From positions 186,001 through 250,000 of the forward strand of contig OENT01000033.1 in NCBI GenBank assembly GCA_900239685.1: a stretch of 64,000 nt of DNA, given 5' to 3'. The notes under the pieces were generated by a model. That model searched no databases. It had not been told where the DNA came from and saw nothing but the letters and a program-made list of their open reading frames with translations. This document shows, piece after piece, positions 39,349-50,121 of the stretch; the stretch's first letter is position 1; every line of letters starts with the position of its first letter. A program made the position numbers and the translations under genes. This stretch comes from Rotaria macrura. Its lineage: Eukaryota; Rotifera; Eurotatoria; Philodinida; Philodinidae.

Positions 39349-41905
39349 CTCAAAATGTCCTTACTGTCTATTTACTAATGTGTAATTTACTGAGAATAGT
39401 AAGCAACACTCTATGTTCTTTCAAGACTTTTTGAAGAGTACGAATTTAAGATAGAACAGAAGAAATTATTAGAGAGAATAGGACACTTTGACAAAATTTT
39501 TAAAATGCTGCATACAATAGTAAAGCGTTGTTATCGAAATTTCTCTATGGGTCTGATAGTATTTTTGTTTTAGTTACTAGACAGTTCAAATCTCAATGGA
39601 TAACCTGGTCAATTATGCTAATAGATGGTGAAGTTTATCCTATTTCTTCTAATAACGTACACAGTTTCTCATATAAAACGGTTACTTTCATTCGTAACTT
39701 TGTTATATATATATATATATATGTATATCATAGTATGGTAACAAGTGAAAAAATAAAGAAAGAACAGCTTGGTGCATCATTTTCTGAAAGACAACGGCAT
39801 CATCTGGAAAAGACTGAATGTCGTCGAACGAAAACGGTTGGCATCTATTATCGAAGCTCGAGCAGATGGTTTAATCATCGTATATATAGGACAACTTATT
39901 TGATACTTCAGTTGAGGGCTATGTGTCTAATGAAAATTTATTAGTACCACTTTAGTTATTGCATTAAGAATACTGAGTTCAGTTGTATTCATTATTAATA
40001 TGAAGTATAAGTAAGGAGAAATTTCAAGGTTTCTGAAATTTCAACATGTTAAATTAGTGTTACTGTAGAGCAAGAGAATATTTATGTAACAATTAATTAC
40101 GCTTAGTCAATGAATGATTGCTGTTAAATTTCACCGATCAATGCTATGTTGATTCGATTATAACTCGTTTTCCATGTTGAAATCGATCAATAAGATATTT
40201 TCATTTATTCAATAGTAGTATATAAAAAAGTATATTCTATGAAAGGTCATATCGGAGAAAAATAATTGAATGACATTCAAGAATAGTTTCTTTTTTTTTT
40301 CATTGAAAATATGATGTTTTACTTAAAGCACTTATATTTTTACCCTAGTGCCATTTTGCAAATAAAAAATGATAATGGCATTCATTCTCATTTCGGTTTT
40401 CGATTAAAATGAAAGTTTCTTCGCCAGAATCTCTAGTATGATATAAAGAAATATATGATAATTTCAGCGTGTATTCTTATCAATAAATACAACAGAAGTT
40501 TAGTACATTTATAGAATCATCAACAAATGACATTTGCAACTATCGACAATAGATGTTTGATTTACATTCGAAATTCACAATAAATACATGATATAGAGTA
40601 GTTATTTTCTGAAAAGAAAAACCAAGAAATTTCAGCATATCTCATTATTAATCATGAATTTATGGCAATAGTTTTTAATCTTTTACAGATAATATACTAG
40701 TGTAGTAGTTTCATATTTCGAAGAATCATTTTTATGATATCATTTATTTATAATTCAGATCGATATAAACTGGTAAAAACTACTTTCTTTTTATGCCATG
40801 GATATCACTGTCAAATATTCTTCCTAAATAGGAAAAAATCATGCATGTTGGCACATTCTCTTCTAGTCAAAGAACATATCCAAGTACTACTTTTCCTCCT
40901 GTTCCGTGTTGGTTTATTACTTTCTATGATTTGCTAAGTATATATATATATGTATAGATGTCTTCTTCACTCACTGTACTCTTTTTTCTTTTCTTATTCT
41001 TTTCATGTACTTTGTGACTAAGTTAATGAATAAAAATGCATTCGTATTAGCCAAAACCTTCAGTCCATGAAGTGTCTTACATAATATCCTATACAAATGA
41101 AGAAATCAATCATTTTAATAACGTATAGCGTAAAAACAATAATCAATTAAAATAAAATAAATCAAACACCTCGAGTTCCAACCTCCTCCTAGAATAATCT
41201 GTTTTATTCAGCATCGTTCTCTTTATATGATTTTGATCTTTTCCGTTCTCTCTCTTGACATGGTGTATAATTCAATGCACCGTGTAGGTGCCTTTCAAAT
41301 CTTGTTGATTTATTGCAATAAAAATAATGTGTAATGAAGAATGTGTATATACATATGTGGCTGAATTTTGATTCCCTAAATGACATTCTTTTCATTGTGC
41401 GTGACATGGTTTTTATAATGTAAGGCCAATTGTGTTTTCGTTGGTATTTTTGATTCGATGCAACATGTCAATTTTTCTTTTTGCATCTCAAAAGATAGCA
41501 CGTTTAGACAGTCATAACTTGGCTTTGATAAAATAAAACACGAACGAAAGATTATCCTTTTTTGATAACAGAAAAACAAAACAAAACGAAACGAAGAGAA
41601 ACCATTCTTTTTTTTTAACTTCAATGACTATAGTAGACAATTTCGATTTTATCGTTGAATTAGTCTGACCGATTCTTTTCGTTTCTTACTTTGAGAGAAT
41701 ATTTTTTTCTTATTTTAAACGTTTATGTGAAAATGTCAAGTCATGCACGATTGACTTTCTCTCGTCACTTCTATTTTTTATTAGTGTGATGGGAGGTATA
41801 CAAAGCGAAACTCGTACATAGTTGATGTTGTATCTTTTGAAGATTGTAAAAGTTTAACTAGTCGACAGTCGTACTTGTGGTCTCGTTGTGAATGAATCAA
41901 GATTG
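39349..41905. other. intergenic, no supported gene
   Basis: AT-rich. A 138-codon plus-strand frame (39528-39944) starts at TTG, spans a (TA)n run and shows no domain, so I leave it uncalled. The end near 41800-41905 should carry the promoter of the scramblase-like gene. Confidence 0.45.
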
Positions 41906-43875
41906 ATGGCGTCTAGTGATGGAGTTATTGACATAGAAAGAATCATGACTGTTCTTACGAATGAAGAGGAATTTATTTTCAAACCATTTCAATCTGGTAA
42001 GATTATATATTTTTATTGCATGGAGTTGTTGATATCTTCCTATTTTGATTGCTAAAGGAGTAGCCAATGATATTGGCGCAGTAGAATGTGGAAAAATCGT
42101 ATCAAGAGTTAATAAGCCTTTATTTGATTATCAAATCGGTAAAAATGAGATTGAAAATAAAAACGAATCAAGTGTGACGTCAAAATTTCAATTTTTACTT
42201 ACAGGTGACAAGACGAATTTATCTGTAATGAATTCAGTATTTACTCAAAGAATTATTTTAACTATTCCTGGCACGAAACAAGTAATTCGGTGATCTTTTT
42301 TCTTTGTTGATTTTCATTTTGATTAATTAAATTATTTTAGGTCGTTCTTGAATTGCACCGAAATCGTTTACCTCTTGTTTGTCAAATGTGTAGTCAACAA
42401 GAAGTTCGATGTTTGACAACAGTATCAGGAGAAAGTCAATCCATTGGATCTATACGACAAGGGTATGATTGTTTTCAGAAAAGAAAAACAAATCTACTTT
42501 ATTAATACCAAAAAAGAAAAGAAAGAAGAATGAAGAATGAATTTTTTCTTATATTGCTATTCGTGATGGCTGTCGAATTTTAGCTAAATTCTTAAGATAG
42601 AGCTGTAATAATCGATAGGTTGATTCGGCTACTATACCAATATCTTTATCAGCGTAGAATTTAAAACCATTTAATTCCTCTTGACGCATATCAAATGCAT
42701 CGGTACTTGGCGGAAGTTCAACTGAAAATGTGTGCGGAATTTGTGCTATAGCTTTAGCCCAATCTTCACTTGTGCCTGTTGCTGCATACAGAACTGTTGA
42801 TGATTGTCCAATTTTGAACGTATTCATACTAAGACGATTGATTTGTGAAAGTAAACGTTCAGTTCGATGATAATCGTGTGGACGAATACGAGTCGAAAAC
42901 GAAAATGGTAACATCCACATATTACCGAATGCATGCAAAGTTATAAATGTGTGAAAATAGCGTCGACGTTTTAATATGAATGACGTTATCGATCGAACTT
43001 CTGGTTCAGATTCAGGATATGGTCCACGATATGTTTCTTCACTAAATTTAGAGAAAAGAAAAACATCTATGAAGTAAATTGTATGATAACAGATTAGGTT
43101 GACTACCATGGGAATTTCGATGCTCCTCGGTTGTCCCATGCAAAAGGGAAATTTCGATTTAAGTCAACTCCTGGACATTCACTGTGTGGTCGTCGATTTT
43201 TTCTCCACATCCTTTGCTGATCTTGTTGTTCTTGCGTAGTCCTTGTATTCGTTATACCATCATGTGTATATGTATAACCATCAGGATTAACAACTGGCAT
43301 AAAATAAAAATCATATACATCAATTAATTTTCTTACGTCAGGGTCACGCGCTAATGTTCCGTTAATAATTCGAGCTATTGTATGAAGTACAGTTGCTGTT
43401 GAAATCCATTCTCTTGCATGAATACCACCATCGAGCCATACGGACCGGCGACTTTTACGAAATGGCATAAGACCAATTTTAGCTACAATCAATGAACGAT
43501 TTTCATGAGTGCGTCCAATTACTTCATATGCGAAAAATCGAGATATGTTAGGATGATGAGAAAGTTCTTCGAACCAACGGAGAATCGTTGGATAACGAGG
43601 ATACTGATCAATTATTTGTGACAATGATGGGATAGTAAATAACCAGGATGACTGAAGCGCACGCGACAGATATGAACTAGATGCTAAATTAATTAAACAG
43701 TTTTAATTATTAGCAATATTAAAAAAATAATCTTTTATGCATTTTACTTGATTGAGAATATGCAGCAGTATTAGTGGTAGCAGTAGTAATGGTGGTAGTA
43801 GTAGTAGTAGTAGTAGTCGTGGTAGTAGTAGTAGTCGTGGTAGTAGTAGTAGTCGTGGTAGTAGTAGTAGTCGTG

Positions 43876-43909
<34 letters not shown>

Positions 43910-45332
43910 CCCTTATCCTTGTTGCTAATGGTGGCACAGGTGTTTGATATGCGAGAGTACTCGATGCTGTAAAACTTCTCGGTACCGTCGGTGGTGGTAA
44001 TCTATTCACTTTTGGAGGTAATTTAGGAAAACGTTCATAGAATGGTTGCGTTGCTGCTGTACTTGATTTCCACAATCGATCGTGTAATGTGGTTGTTTCT
44101 GTAGTCGTCGTTGTCGTCGTCGTAAATCTCCACCACGGATACTGTGTTTGTGTTGTCGTAAATTTCCACCATGGATATTGTGTTGTTGAAGTTTCAGCCG
44201 GTTGCCACCATGGATTGTATATGGTTGGCAAACTAGTAGTCATTGTATCTGATGATTCATCAACACTAACGACGATTCCAATGTATTGATCGTTTGGATA
44301 TGCTGTCGGTTGTGCCAATACTAATCTAGTTCGATTTCGTCGCCTATAATGATAATAATTTCTTGTTGGAGTGGTCATTGTTGATACGGGATGAAAAAAA
44401 TAAGTCGTTCGAGTTGTAAAGAAATTCTTTTGATATCCATTATTTTTTATGGGTGTAGCTGTATCTATGGAAGGAGCTGTTGGATTGTTACTTTTTGGCA
44501 AATCTATTCCAGCATAGATATACATTGGTGCCATAAAATTTTGTCGACTTGAATGATTCGATGATGGATTATGAAAATAAGGATATTGAGTTCTCGATAA
44601 AGATATTAATGTTAAAATTATAATTGAAAAAGAAATCATAATTGTCATGAAATCTATCAATAAGCTCTTTGATAATATTATTTGTTTGTGCTTCTTTTTC
44701 ACTGACGAAAGAATATCAATTGATTGAAATAGAAAAAGAAACACAAATGGGTTTCTTTTTGACATTTGGACATAATTGGCATTTTGATTTTTCTTTATGA
44801 TAACGCAGGTATACATATTCCTATATAAACGTATAGGTGTAAGATAAAAAAAATAGGACCAGTAATAGAATGTAATCTGAACAGTTTTATTCTCTTGATT
44901 AATTACAGAGTGGCATTTCGTAAAGTATGGTATGATCTATACAATGATAGACGTGAGCATGTAGCAAGTTTACTGTTACGTAAAAGTCATTTAAGAAGTA
45001 AAATTCAACATCTTGTGCCTGAGTTCGAAATAATTGATCATGATGAATCAACGCTGATTGGAAGTATCAATCCATTTTCTACTGATCTTGAACGAACAGA
45101 ATATGGCAAGGCAGTAGTCATGAAAAGTATGTGTGCGTCAAATTAATGATGATTTTTTAAATCAAATTGATTTTTAGTTTCAAAGGATATGAAAGCGGAA
45201 AACAAAGCAACATTATTAATGGCAGCACTTGCCATCGTACGTTTCTTTTTTTCTTGATATATATATATATAAATGATGTTTTTAGTTATATTTAAAATTT
45301 TTCTTTTCTCTTAGAAAACACGACTTGTTTAA
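41906..45332 (+). CDS. phospholipid scramblase-like protein
   Basis: Seven exons (41906-41996, 42058-42138, 42205-42281, 42341-42462, 44909-45126, 45178-45236, 45315-45332) join in consistent phases to 221 residues. The scramblase pattern is recognisable but divergent: VVLELHRNRLPLVCQMC (the Cys-containing strand), ESQSIGSIRQ, a repeat-like EFEIIDHDESTLIGSI, and the C-terminal EYGKAVVMKISKDMKAENKA followed by LLMAALAI, where scramblases have their Ca-binding segment and terminal helix. Scramblases move phospholipids between leaflets or bind nucleic acid. The fourth intron (42463-44908, 2446 bp) is some forty times longer than the others and contains a complete carboxypeptidase gene on the opposite strand. 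Family placement is moderate; the exon chain is strong. Confidence 0.62.
42549..44648 (-). CDS. M14 zinc carboxypeptidase with Thr/Trp-rich N-terminal stalk
   Basis: Exons 44648-43748, 43683-43107 and 43041-42549 join in phases 1 and 2 to 656 residues. A signal peptide (MISFSIIILTLISLSRTQ) is followed by about 280 residues of low complexity: three YPWW/NPWW units separated by Thr runs, a Pro-rich part and a poly-Thr tract of about 45 residues. The catalytic domain then starts (QIIDQYPRYPTILRWFEELS). Zinc ligands are in GGIHAREWIS and in LHAFGNMWMLPF; the substrate Asn-Arg is in VDLNRNFPF; the catalytic Glu is in HTFSVEL. PCEETYRGPYPESEPE matches the A/B subfamily. At the usual Tyr248 position after SEDWA the residue seems to be Lys. 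The pancreatic-type propeptide is absent or replaced by the stalk. Probably a secreted digestive or matrix peptidase. The gene lies wholly within an intron of the scramblase-like gene. Confidence 0.9.
43775..43915 (-). repeat. triplet microsatellite encoding poly-Thr
   Basis: GTA/GTG/GTC triplets on the plus strand, with an 18-bp higher-order unit (GTAGTAGTAGTCGTGGTA) repeated several times. On the coding strand it gives about 45 Thr codons (ACT, ACC, ACG). Confidence 0.9.
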
Positions 45333-46832
45333 TTAAATGGATTAAAAACATTATGATCGAGAATTTTTATTATGCTTTGTATGTAACATGGAGCATAAAT
45401 CAATCTGCTAAAAAATCTGTTTTTGAAGTAATGTTTGTTTGAAATATAATGTTTTCAATAAATTTTTAATACTTAAAATTTATTCATAAATTTCATAGAC
45501 GAGAACAAGCCTTTTATATACGATCGTTTATTTTAATGTAATATTGAATTCGATGTGAAATAAACAGATTTTGAATGATACGTGAATTATTCTATTAGAA
45601 ATAGTTAGTTAGAAACATAAGAATTATGGAATCATGCAATAATTCTCCTATTTCAGGCGATATTTCAGTGTATGATGACGTTATACTGTGATCATCAAAG
45701 GGACATATACTTATTCTATTTATAGTAGTTAAGTAATTATGATGAATGTTACACTATCTCTTTTAGCCTTCATCCTTGTTTTCTTTGTTTTTCTCAAAGC
45801 ATTTTTCGAGAAAGATCATTTCCATTCAGAAATGAGTTAAGCTATTTTTCGTTGATAATTTTCTTTTGTGAAACATTCTCATTAGATTCTTCATATGCAA
45901 CGTCTCATTTTGTTATATGTAATATGTCTCAATCAATGACAAAACGAACAAACGCATAAATATATATAAGTTTTTCGTGGATACCTAATGATTATGATGA
46001 ATCTTAATGAAACTGGCGATAAATAGTCAAATAGATCCTTCTCGTGAAATTATAAGTTATCTTAACAAATTACTATACCTCGAAGAAAGACATATGACAT
46101 AATGATAATTATACATAATAATTATTATTCAGTGCTCTCTTGGATTACTAATGAAAACTATTTACATAATAAACTTTTACTTATACTTATATTTATGTCT
46201 TTTTCCTATTCAATATAACATGTCATTGAGTAAATCCACATGTTCTGAGTCAATCAACAAGTATAATACAAGGAAAAAAAATAAAGAAAACCTTGTCTAC
46301 ATTTCTTGTTATATCAATGATGTCTACATACAATGTGTACGTTTTTTATGGGTAGAGATTAACGCAAAAAAAAAATACATGATGATAAGCATATTTCAGG
46401 AAACGTGTCAATCATACGAAATCGCCTTTTTCGAAATTGATTTTATGTCAAAACATATACTTCGTTTCGAAGAATAAGAGAAAAACCTATTAATAGCGAA
46501 CAAATGAGACAACTAACTTAGACATATCGACAATAATGAAAACGAAGGTCGACAAGAAACCAGACAGAGAGATAGAGGAAAATATTAATGTACAAGTTTA
46601 CTAGCAGCTGGCATGTTTATTATTATGATCATCATGGTAGTACAGTTACTAATATAAGGATAACTGTTGCATCTCACCGTACAACAATAAATAATACTTA
46701 ACAATGCACAAGAAGGTGTTGTACATCTGAAAACAATTATTAAGCTATTGATCCGACAATCACATCATCTATACATCTATTTCAATAGAGACAAATATAA
46801 AGAAAACCATTTCATATAATCATTTAAGACAA
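45333..46832. other. intergenic: scramblase 3' end and PAICS upstream region
   Basis: AATAAA at 45457-45462 is the likely poly(A) signal of the scramblase-like gene. The rest is AT-rich. A 108-codon frame at 46151 has no recognisable domain. Confidence 0.5.
45457..45462 (+). terminator. candidate poly(A) signal, scramblase-like gene
   Basis: AATAAA, 125 bases after the stop codon. Confidence 0.5.
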
Positions 46833-48560
46833 ATGAGTTCATCTATTAATGATATTCTCGGTCAAAAACTATTCGATGGTAAAACAAAAACAATTTACTC
46901 GATGATTGATCAACCTGGCCTTATATGTATTTATCGAAAAGATTATTATCAACCATTAGGTAGAGCTTTAAGTATCCCAGGCAGTCGTCGAACAAGTATT
47001 GATAGTTCTGTTCGTTTTAATCAATATCATCAAAATCTTTACAATAATAATAATAATAATAATAATAATAATCATAATAATAATAATATTAATAATTCGA
47101 ATTCATACATTGAAATTCCTGGTAAAGGTACGTTAACAACATCGATCACGGCATGTGTTTATGAAATTTTACGTGAAGCATCAATTCCAACATTTTATGT
47201 TGCACCACATCGACAAACAGATATGTTCATTGCACGAAAATGTACGATGATTCCAATATTGTGGATAATACGTCGTCTAGCTAATGAATCATATGTACAG
47301 CGTAAACCGGGTATTATGAATGGTCATCGCTTTGCTCCGCCTATTGTTGAAATTTATCATAAACGTCATCCACTTGTTTACAGACGTTTAACAACAGGAA
47401 ATGCTGATGATAATCTTGATTCGTCTTATGAAAGTTCATTGGATGAAGAAGATTCGGATTCTGATGAATGTCTATCATCGATATGGTCATATGAACAACT
47501 TCTTAATGCACAATTTGACATTGAAAATTTAAAAATTACACAAAACGAAATCGAATACATGTATGAAACATGTTTCACTATATTCGATGTACTTGAACAT
47601 ACATGGATGGTGAAAAAGAATTGTCAATTAATTGATTTAAAAATTGAATTCGGAATAACAACAACTATAACAAAAGAAATTGTCGTTGCCAATACATTCG
47701 ATATTGAAACGTGGCATATTTTACGACCGACTCAAAAAATAACTTCATCAGGAAACGATTTCATACAAGAAAATCTTATTTGGATAAATAATGCTCTACG
47801 AGATATACTTAATTTAAATATAAATATTCCCCTACCGACAACAACACCACCGAGACGTAGAAGTTTCGTTCAACAAAAACAACCATCAACATTAGATGAA
47901 GTAGAAACGGATGAAGACGAGAAGACAATGAAAACTATCACGACCGACAATGATCATATTGATATACAAAGAGATTTATTATCATTAAATATTTATTCAT
48001 CCTCATTTTCACCATCAATAGCAAGTCGTTGCATTATTGTATGTTCATCAGTTCATGATATTGAACAAGGACAAAAGATGAAAATTAATCTCAATGAAAA
48101 TTATAATATTCAATGTGATGTTCGTCTTTGTTCCATATATAAATCTACGCAAGCCATAATCAAATTTCTATCAAACTATTCATATGAACACTGTCGACCG
48201 ACAATTTTTGTTACACTTGGAAATATCAATAACGGTCTAGCAATGTGTCTATCATCGAATTCTCAATATCCAGTTATACATTGCTCATCGATGAGTAGTG
48301 AACAACAGAATAATCTAGTTGATGTTAATTCATATTTATCACATGATGCCGCAATGTTTACAGTTGTATTTACTGTATCCAGTGCAATACAAAACGTTGT
48401 ACAAATTCTTGCCATGAATGATTGGCGACTATGGGTAAAACAACGTGGGAAACGTTTAAAAAACTATATTGATTTATTAATAGCGGATCAACATTTAACA
48501 GCAACAACCAGTAATAAGCAAGCAATGAAAACTAATAACGGAATTTTAACAAATAAATAG
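46833..48560 (+). CDS. divergent PAICS paralogue (SAICAR synthetase plus AIR carboxylase domains), probably degenerate
   Basis: A single 575-codon exon follows the order of animal PAICS. The SAICAR synthetase domain comes first (GQKLFDGKTKTIY, GKGTLTTSIT, CTMIPILWIIRRLA, LIDLKIEFG, DIETWHILRP), then an AIR carboxylase-like domain (CIIVCSSVHDIEQGQKMK to about residue 560). PAICS performs two successive steps of purine synthesis. Here the first domain has a poly-Asn insertion (about residues 71-87), Leu instead of Glu in the MIPxE motif and an acidic insert near residue 200. The second domain has SIYK where active enzymes have SAHK/R, and GNINNGLA where they have AGRSNGLG. Those losses argue against carboxylase activity. 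Being intronless among multi-exon neighbours suggests a retrocopy or intron loss. The open frame is intact, so it is not a simple pseudogene. Confidence 0.78.
   Translation: MSSSINDILGQKLFDGKTKTIYSMIDQPGLICIYRKDYYQPLGRALSIPGSRRTSIDSSVRFNQYHQNLYNNNNNNNNNNHNNNNINNSNSYIEIPGKGTLTTSITACVYEILREASIPTFYVAPHRQTDMFIARKCTMIPILWIIRRLANESYVQRKPGIMNGHRFAPPIVEIYHKRHPLVYRRLTTGNADDNLDSSYESSLDEEDSDSDECLSSIWSYEQLLNAQFDIENLKITQNEIEYMYETCFTIFDVLEHTWMVKKNCQLIDLKIEFGITTTITKEIVVANTFDIETWHILRPTQKITSSGNDFIQENLIWINNALRDILNLNINIPLPTTTPPRRRSFVQQKQPSTLDEVETDEDEKTMKTITTDNDHIDIQRDLLSLNIYSSSFSPSIASRCIIVCSSVHDIEQGQKMKINLNENYNIQCDVRLCSIYKSTQAIIKFLSNYSYEHCRPTIFVTLGNINNGLAMCLSSNSQYPVIHCSSMSSEQQNNLVDVNSYLSHDAAMFTVVFTVSSAIQNVVQILAMNDWRLWVKQRGKRLKNYIDLLIADQHLTATTSNKQAMKTNNGILTNK
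47043..47090 (+). repeat. (AAT)n microsatellite encoding poly-Asn
   Basis: About 16 AAT-type triplets within the PAICS-like coding frame, interrupted by CAT and ATT. Confidence 0.9.
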
Positions 48561-48670
48561 AGACAACAAAATACAGTATTGTTTCCTATGCTAAAAAGAA
48601 AGAGATTTAGCTCATCAGTAAAGGATGTATAACGTTACGATTGTTCATTAGTGTTATTTTAATATTTCTT

Positions 48671-48676
48671 AATAAA
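48671..48676 (+). terminator. candidate poly(A) signal, PAICS-like gene
   Basis: AATAAA, 111 bases after the stop codon; the next gene starts about 230 bases further on. Confidence 0.55.
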
Positions 48677-48907
48677 GCCGTTACGCCCGTTGTCTAAAAA
48701 TACATGTGTGTTCTTAAAAAATGTTCTTATCATTACATATGTCTATATAACTAGATGTTTCATGATTGCACAATGAAACAAAAAGAAAAGAACCTTCATC
48801 AAGATGACAAGGCATTTATTTATTCAATGATAACACATTTTCTGACATTAAATACCTCACCAGAATCTTATCAATTCATTTATTAAGAATTAAGAATATC
48901 AGTGAAA

Positions 48908-50056
48908 ATGTATCTTTGTCTCTCTGTTTTTGTATTATTGTTTATTGGTAATGGCGTTCATATGCATATATGTCTTTGGTCACCTATGCAACGTGGTGAC
49001 TTTGATATTTCCACGCCAGGAGCTCGTCCTTGTTATCGTAAAATAGCACCATGTGGTAATGTTAATGCATCATCATCATCACCGCGTACATCATTGTTAG
49101 CTGGTAGCAAATACAATGTTGAATTTCAACAAAATCTTAATCATTATTATACCGGCGAACCTGGTGCACTTGACATATCGTTTGCTGTTGGACTGAATCC
49201 ATCTGAAAGTGATTTTCGTATACTTCATTCATTGTCAGATTATAATTCAATGAATCAAATAACGCAAACAAATTTTTCCATAACAATAGACTTGCCCAGT
49301 GAACCATGTGATGAATGTATTTTACGTGTTCGGTACCTATCAAATAATCCAGAAGAAGATGATCATGGGAAAATATTTCATCAATGTTCTGATATAAAAT
49401 TAACAGCAAGCTCTATACAAACGTTAAAGATAAACAATGAGCAAAAAGTTGAATCCAATCAGAATATAAATAAGAAACGAACAGATGATCCACACGATTG
49501 TTGTGCACCAGAAAGTTATGCCAATGCGTTTTTTCAAACAATACCTGCTATTGATTATCGATCGGAAGGTATGATTTTCTACGATAAGAAAGCTCAACAA
49601 ATGCGTGTAACTGTAACTGTGAATGGTGGTCGTGGTAGTACAACGTACGATGGTATATTTGATATGTGGATGAATTTCACATCTGGTTATCAATATTATT
49701 ATAATCGTAATAGTGGTAAATGTGATCTCTATGGATTAGATTATTGGAATGATTGGTGTTTCGGCAATAAATATAATCAAAGTGAAGATTTTGTTGCAGC
49801 TGATATTACTTGCTCATCGCCATTTGGACCAAGTCGTGAATGCAATCAATGGAAAAATGGAGATTTCATTTTTGAAACTTATGCTTCGAATGAATGTTTA
49901 CCATCAAGTTTATCTCGACCAAGTGGCGAACGAATTGATTATATTCCAGGAAAAATTGGTCCAATCGAGCCATCTACATTTGTACCCAATTCAGTTTGTC
50001 TTAAACAAACGAAAGTAAAACATGCATCACCTGGATGGATGAAAGTTCACATATAA
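48908..50056 (+). CDS. secreted protein: possible histidine-brace (LPMO/BIM1-like) domain fused to ependymin-related domain
   Basis: A single exon of 382 residues. The signal peptide (MYLCLSVFVLLFIGNGV) is followed at once by HMHICLWSPMQRGDF, so the mature protein may begin with His, the copper ligand of histidine-brace proteins. A second candidate ligand is in NLNHYYTGEPGALDISFA. This first domain runs to about residue 160 (FHQCSDIKL). After a Lys/Asn linker, residues about 195-370 resemble ependymin-related proteins: DCCAPESY, YDKKAQQMRVTV, YDGIFDMWMNFTSGYQYYYN, SGKCDLYGL, FETYASNECLPSS, IGPIEPSTFVPNSVC. Ependymins are secreted lipid- or calcium-binding glycoproteins. The ependymin call is fairly strong by motif order; the copper-domain call is tentative. 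ATG at 48908 is preferred over a GTG two codons upstream. Confidence 0.68.
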   Translation: MYLCLSVFVLLFIGNGVHMHICLWSPMQRGDFDISTPGARPCYRKIAPCGNVNASSSSPRTSLLAGSKYNVEFQQNLNHYYTGEPGALDISFAVGLNPSESDFRILHSLSDYNSMNQITQTNFSITIDLPSEPCDECILRVRYLSNNPEEDDHGKIFHQCSDIKLTASSIQTLKINNEQKVESNQNINKKRTDDPHDCCAPESYANAFFQTIPAIDYRSEGMIFYDKKAQQMRVTVTVNGGRGSTTYDGIFDMWMNFTSGYQYYYNRNSGKCDLYGLDYWNDWCFGNKYNQSEDFVAADITCSSPFGPSRECNQWKNGDFIFETYASNECLPSSLSRPSGERIDYIPGKIGPIEPSTFVPNSVCLKQTKVKHASPGWMKVHI

Positions 50057-50115
50057 ATTTATTTGTTCTTCTTGTCATTTGATATAGAATTAAATATTAA
50101 AGATAAACTATTTCG

Positions 50116-50121
50116 AATAAA
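50116..50121 (+). terminator. candidate poly(A) signal, ependymin-fusion gene
   Basis: AATAAA, 60 bases after the stop codon. Confidence 0.55.

Noticed and set aside
39528..39944. 138-codon plus-strand open frame
   Set aside because: Starts only at TTG, crosses a (TA)n run giving IYIYIYVY, has no domain and no splice context.
44089..44289. Val/His-rich plus-strand frame
   Set aside because: Antisense shadow of the carboxypeptidase Thr/Trp stalk.
46151..46477. 108-codon plus-strand open frame
   Set aside because: Low-complexity AT-rich translation with no recognisable motif; probably chance.
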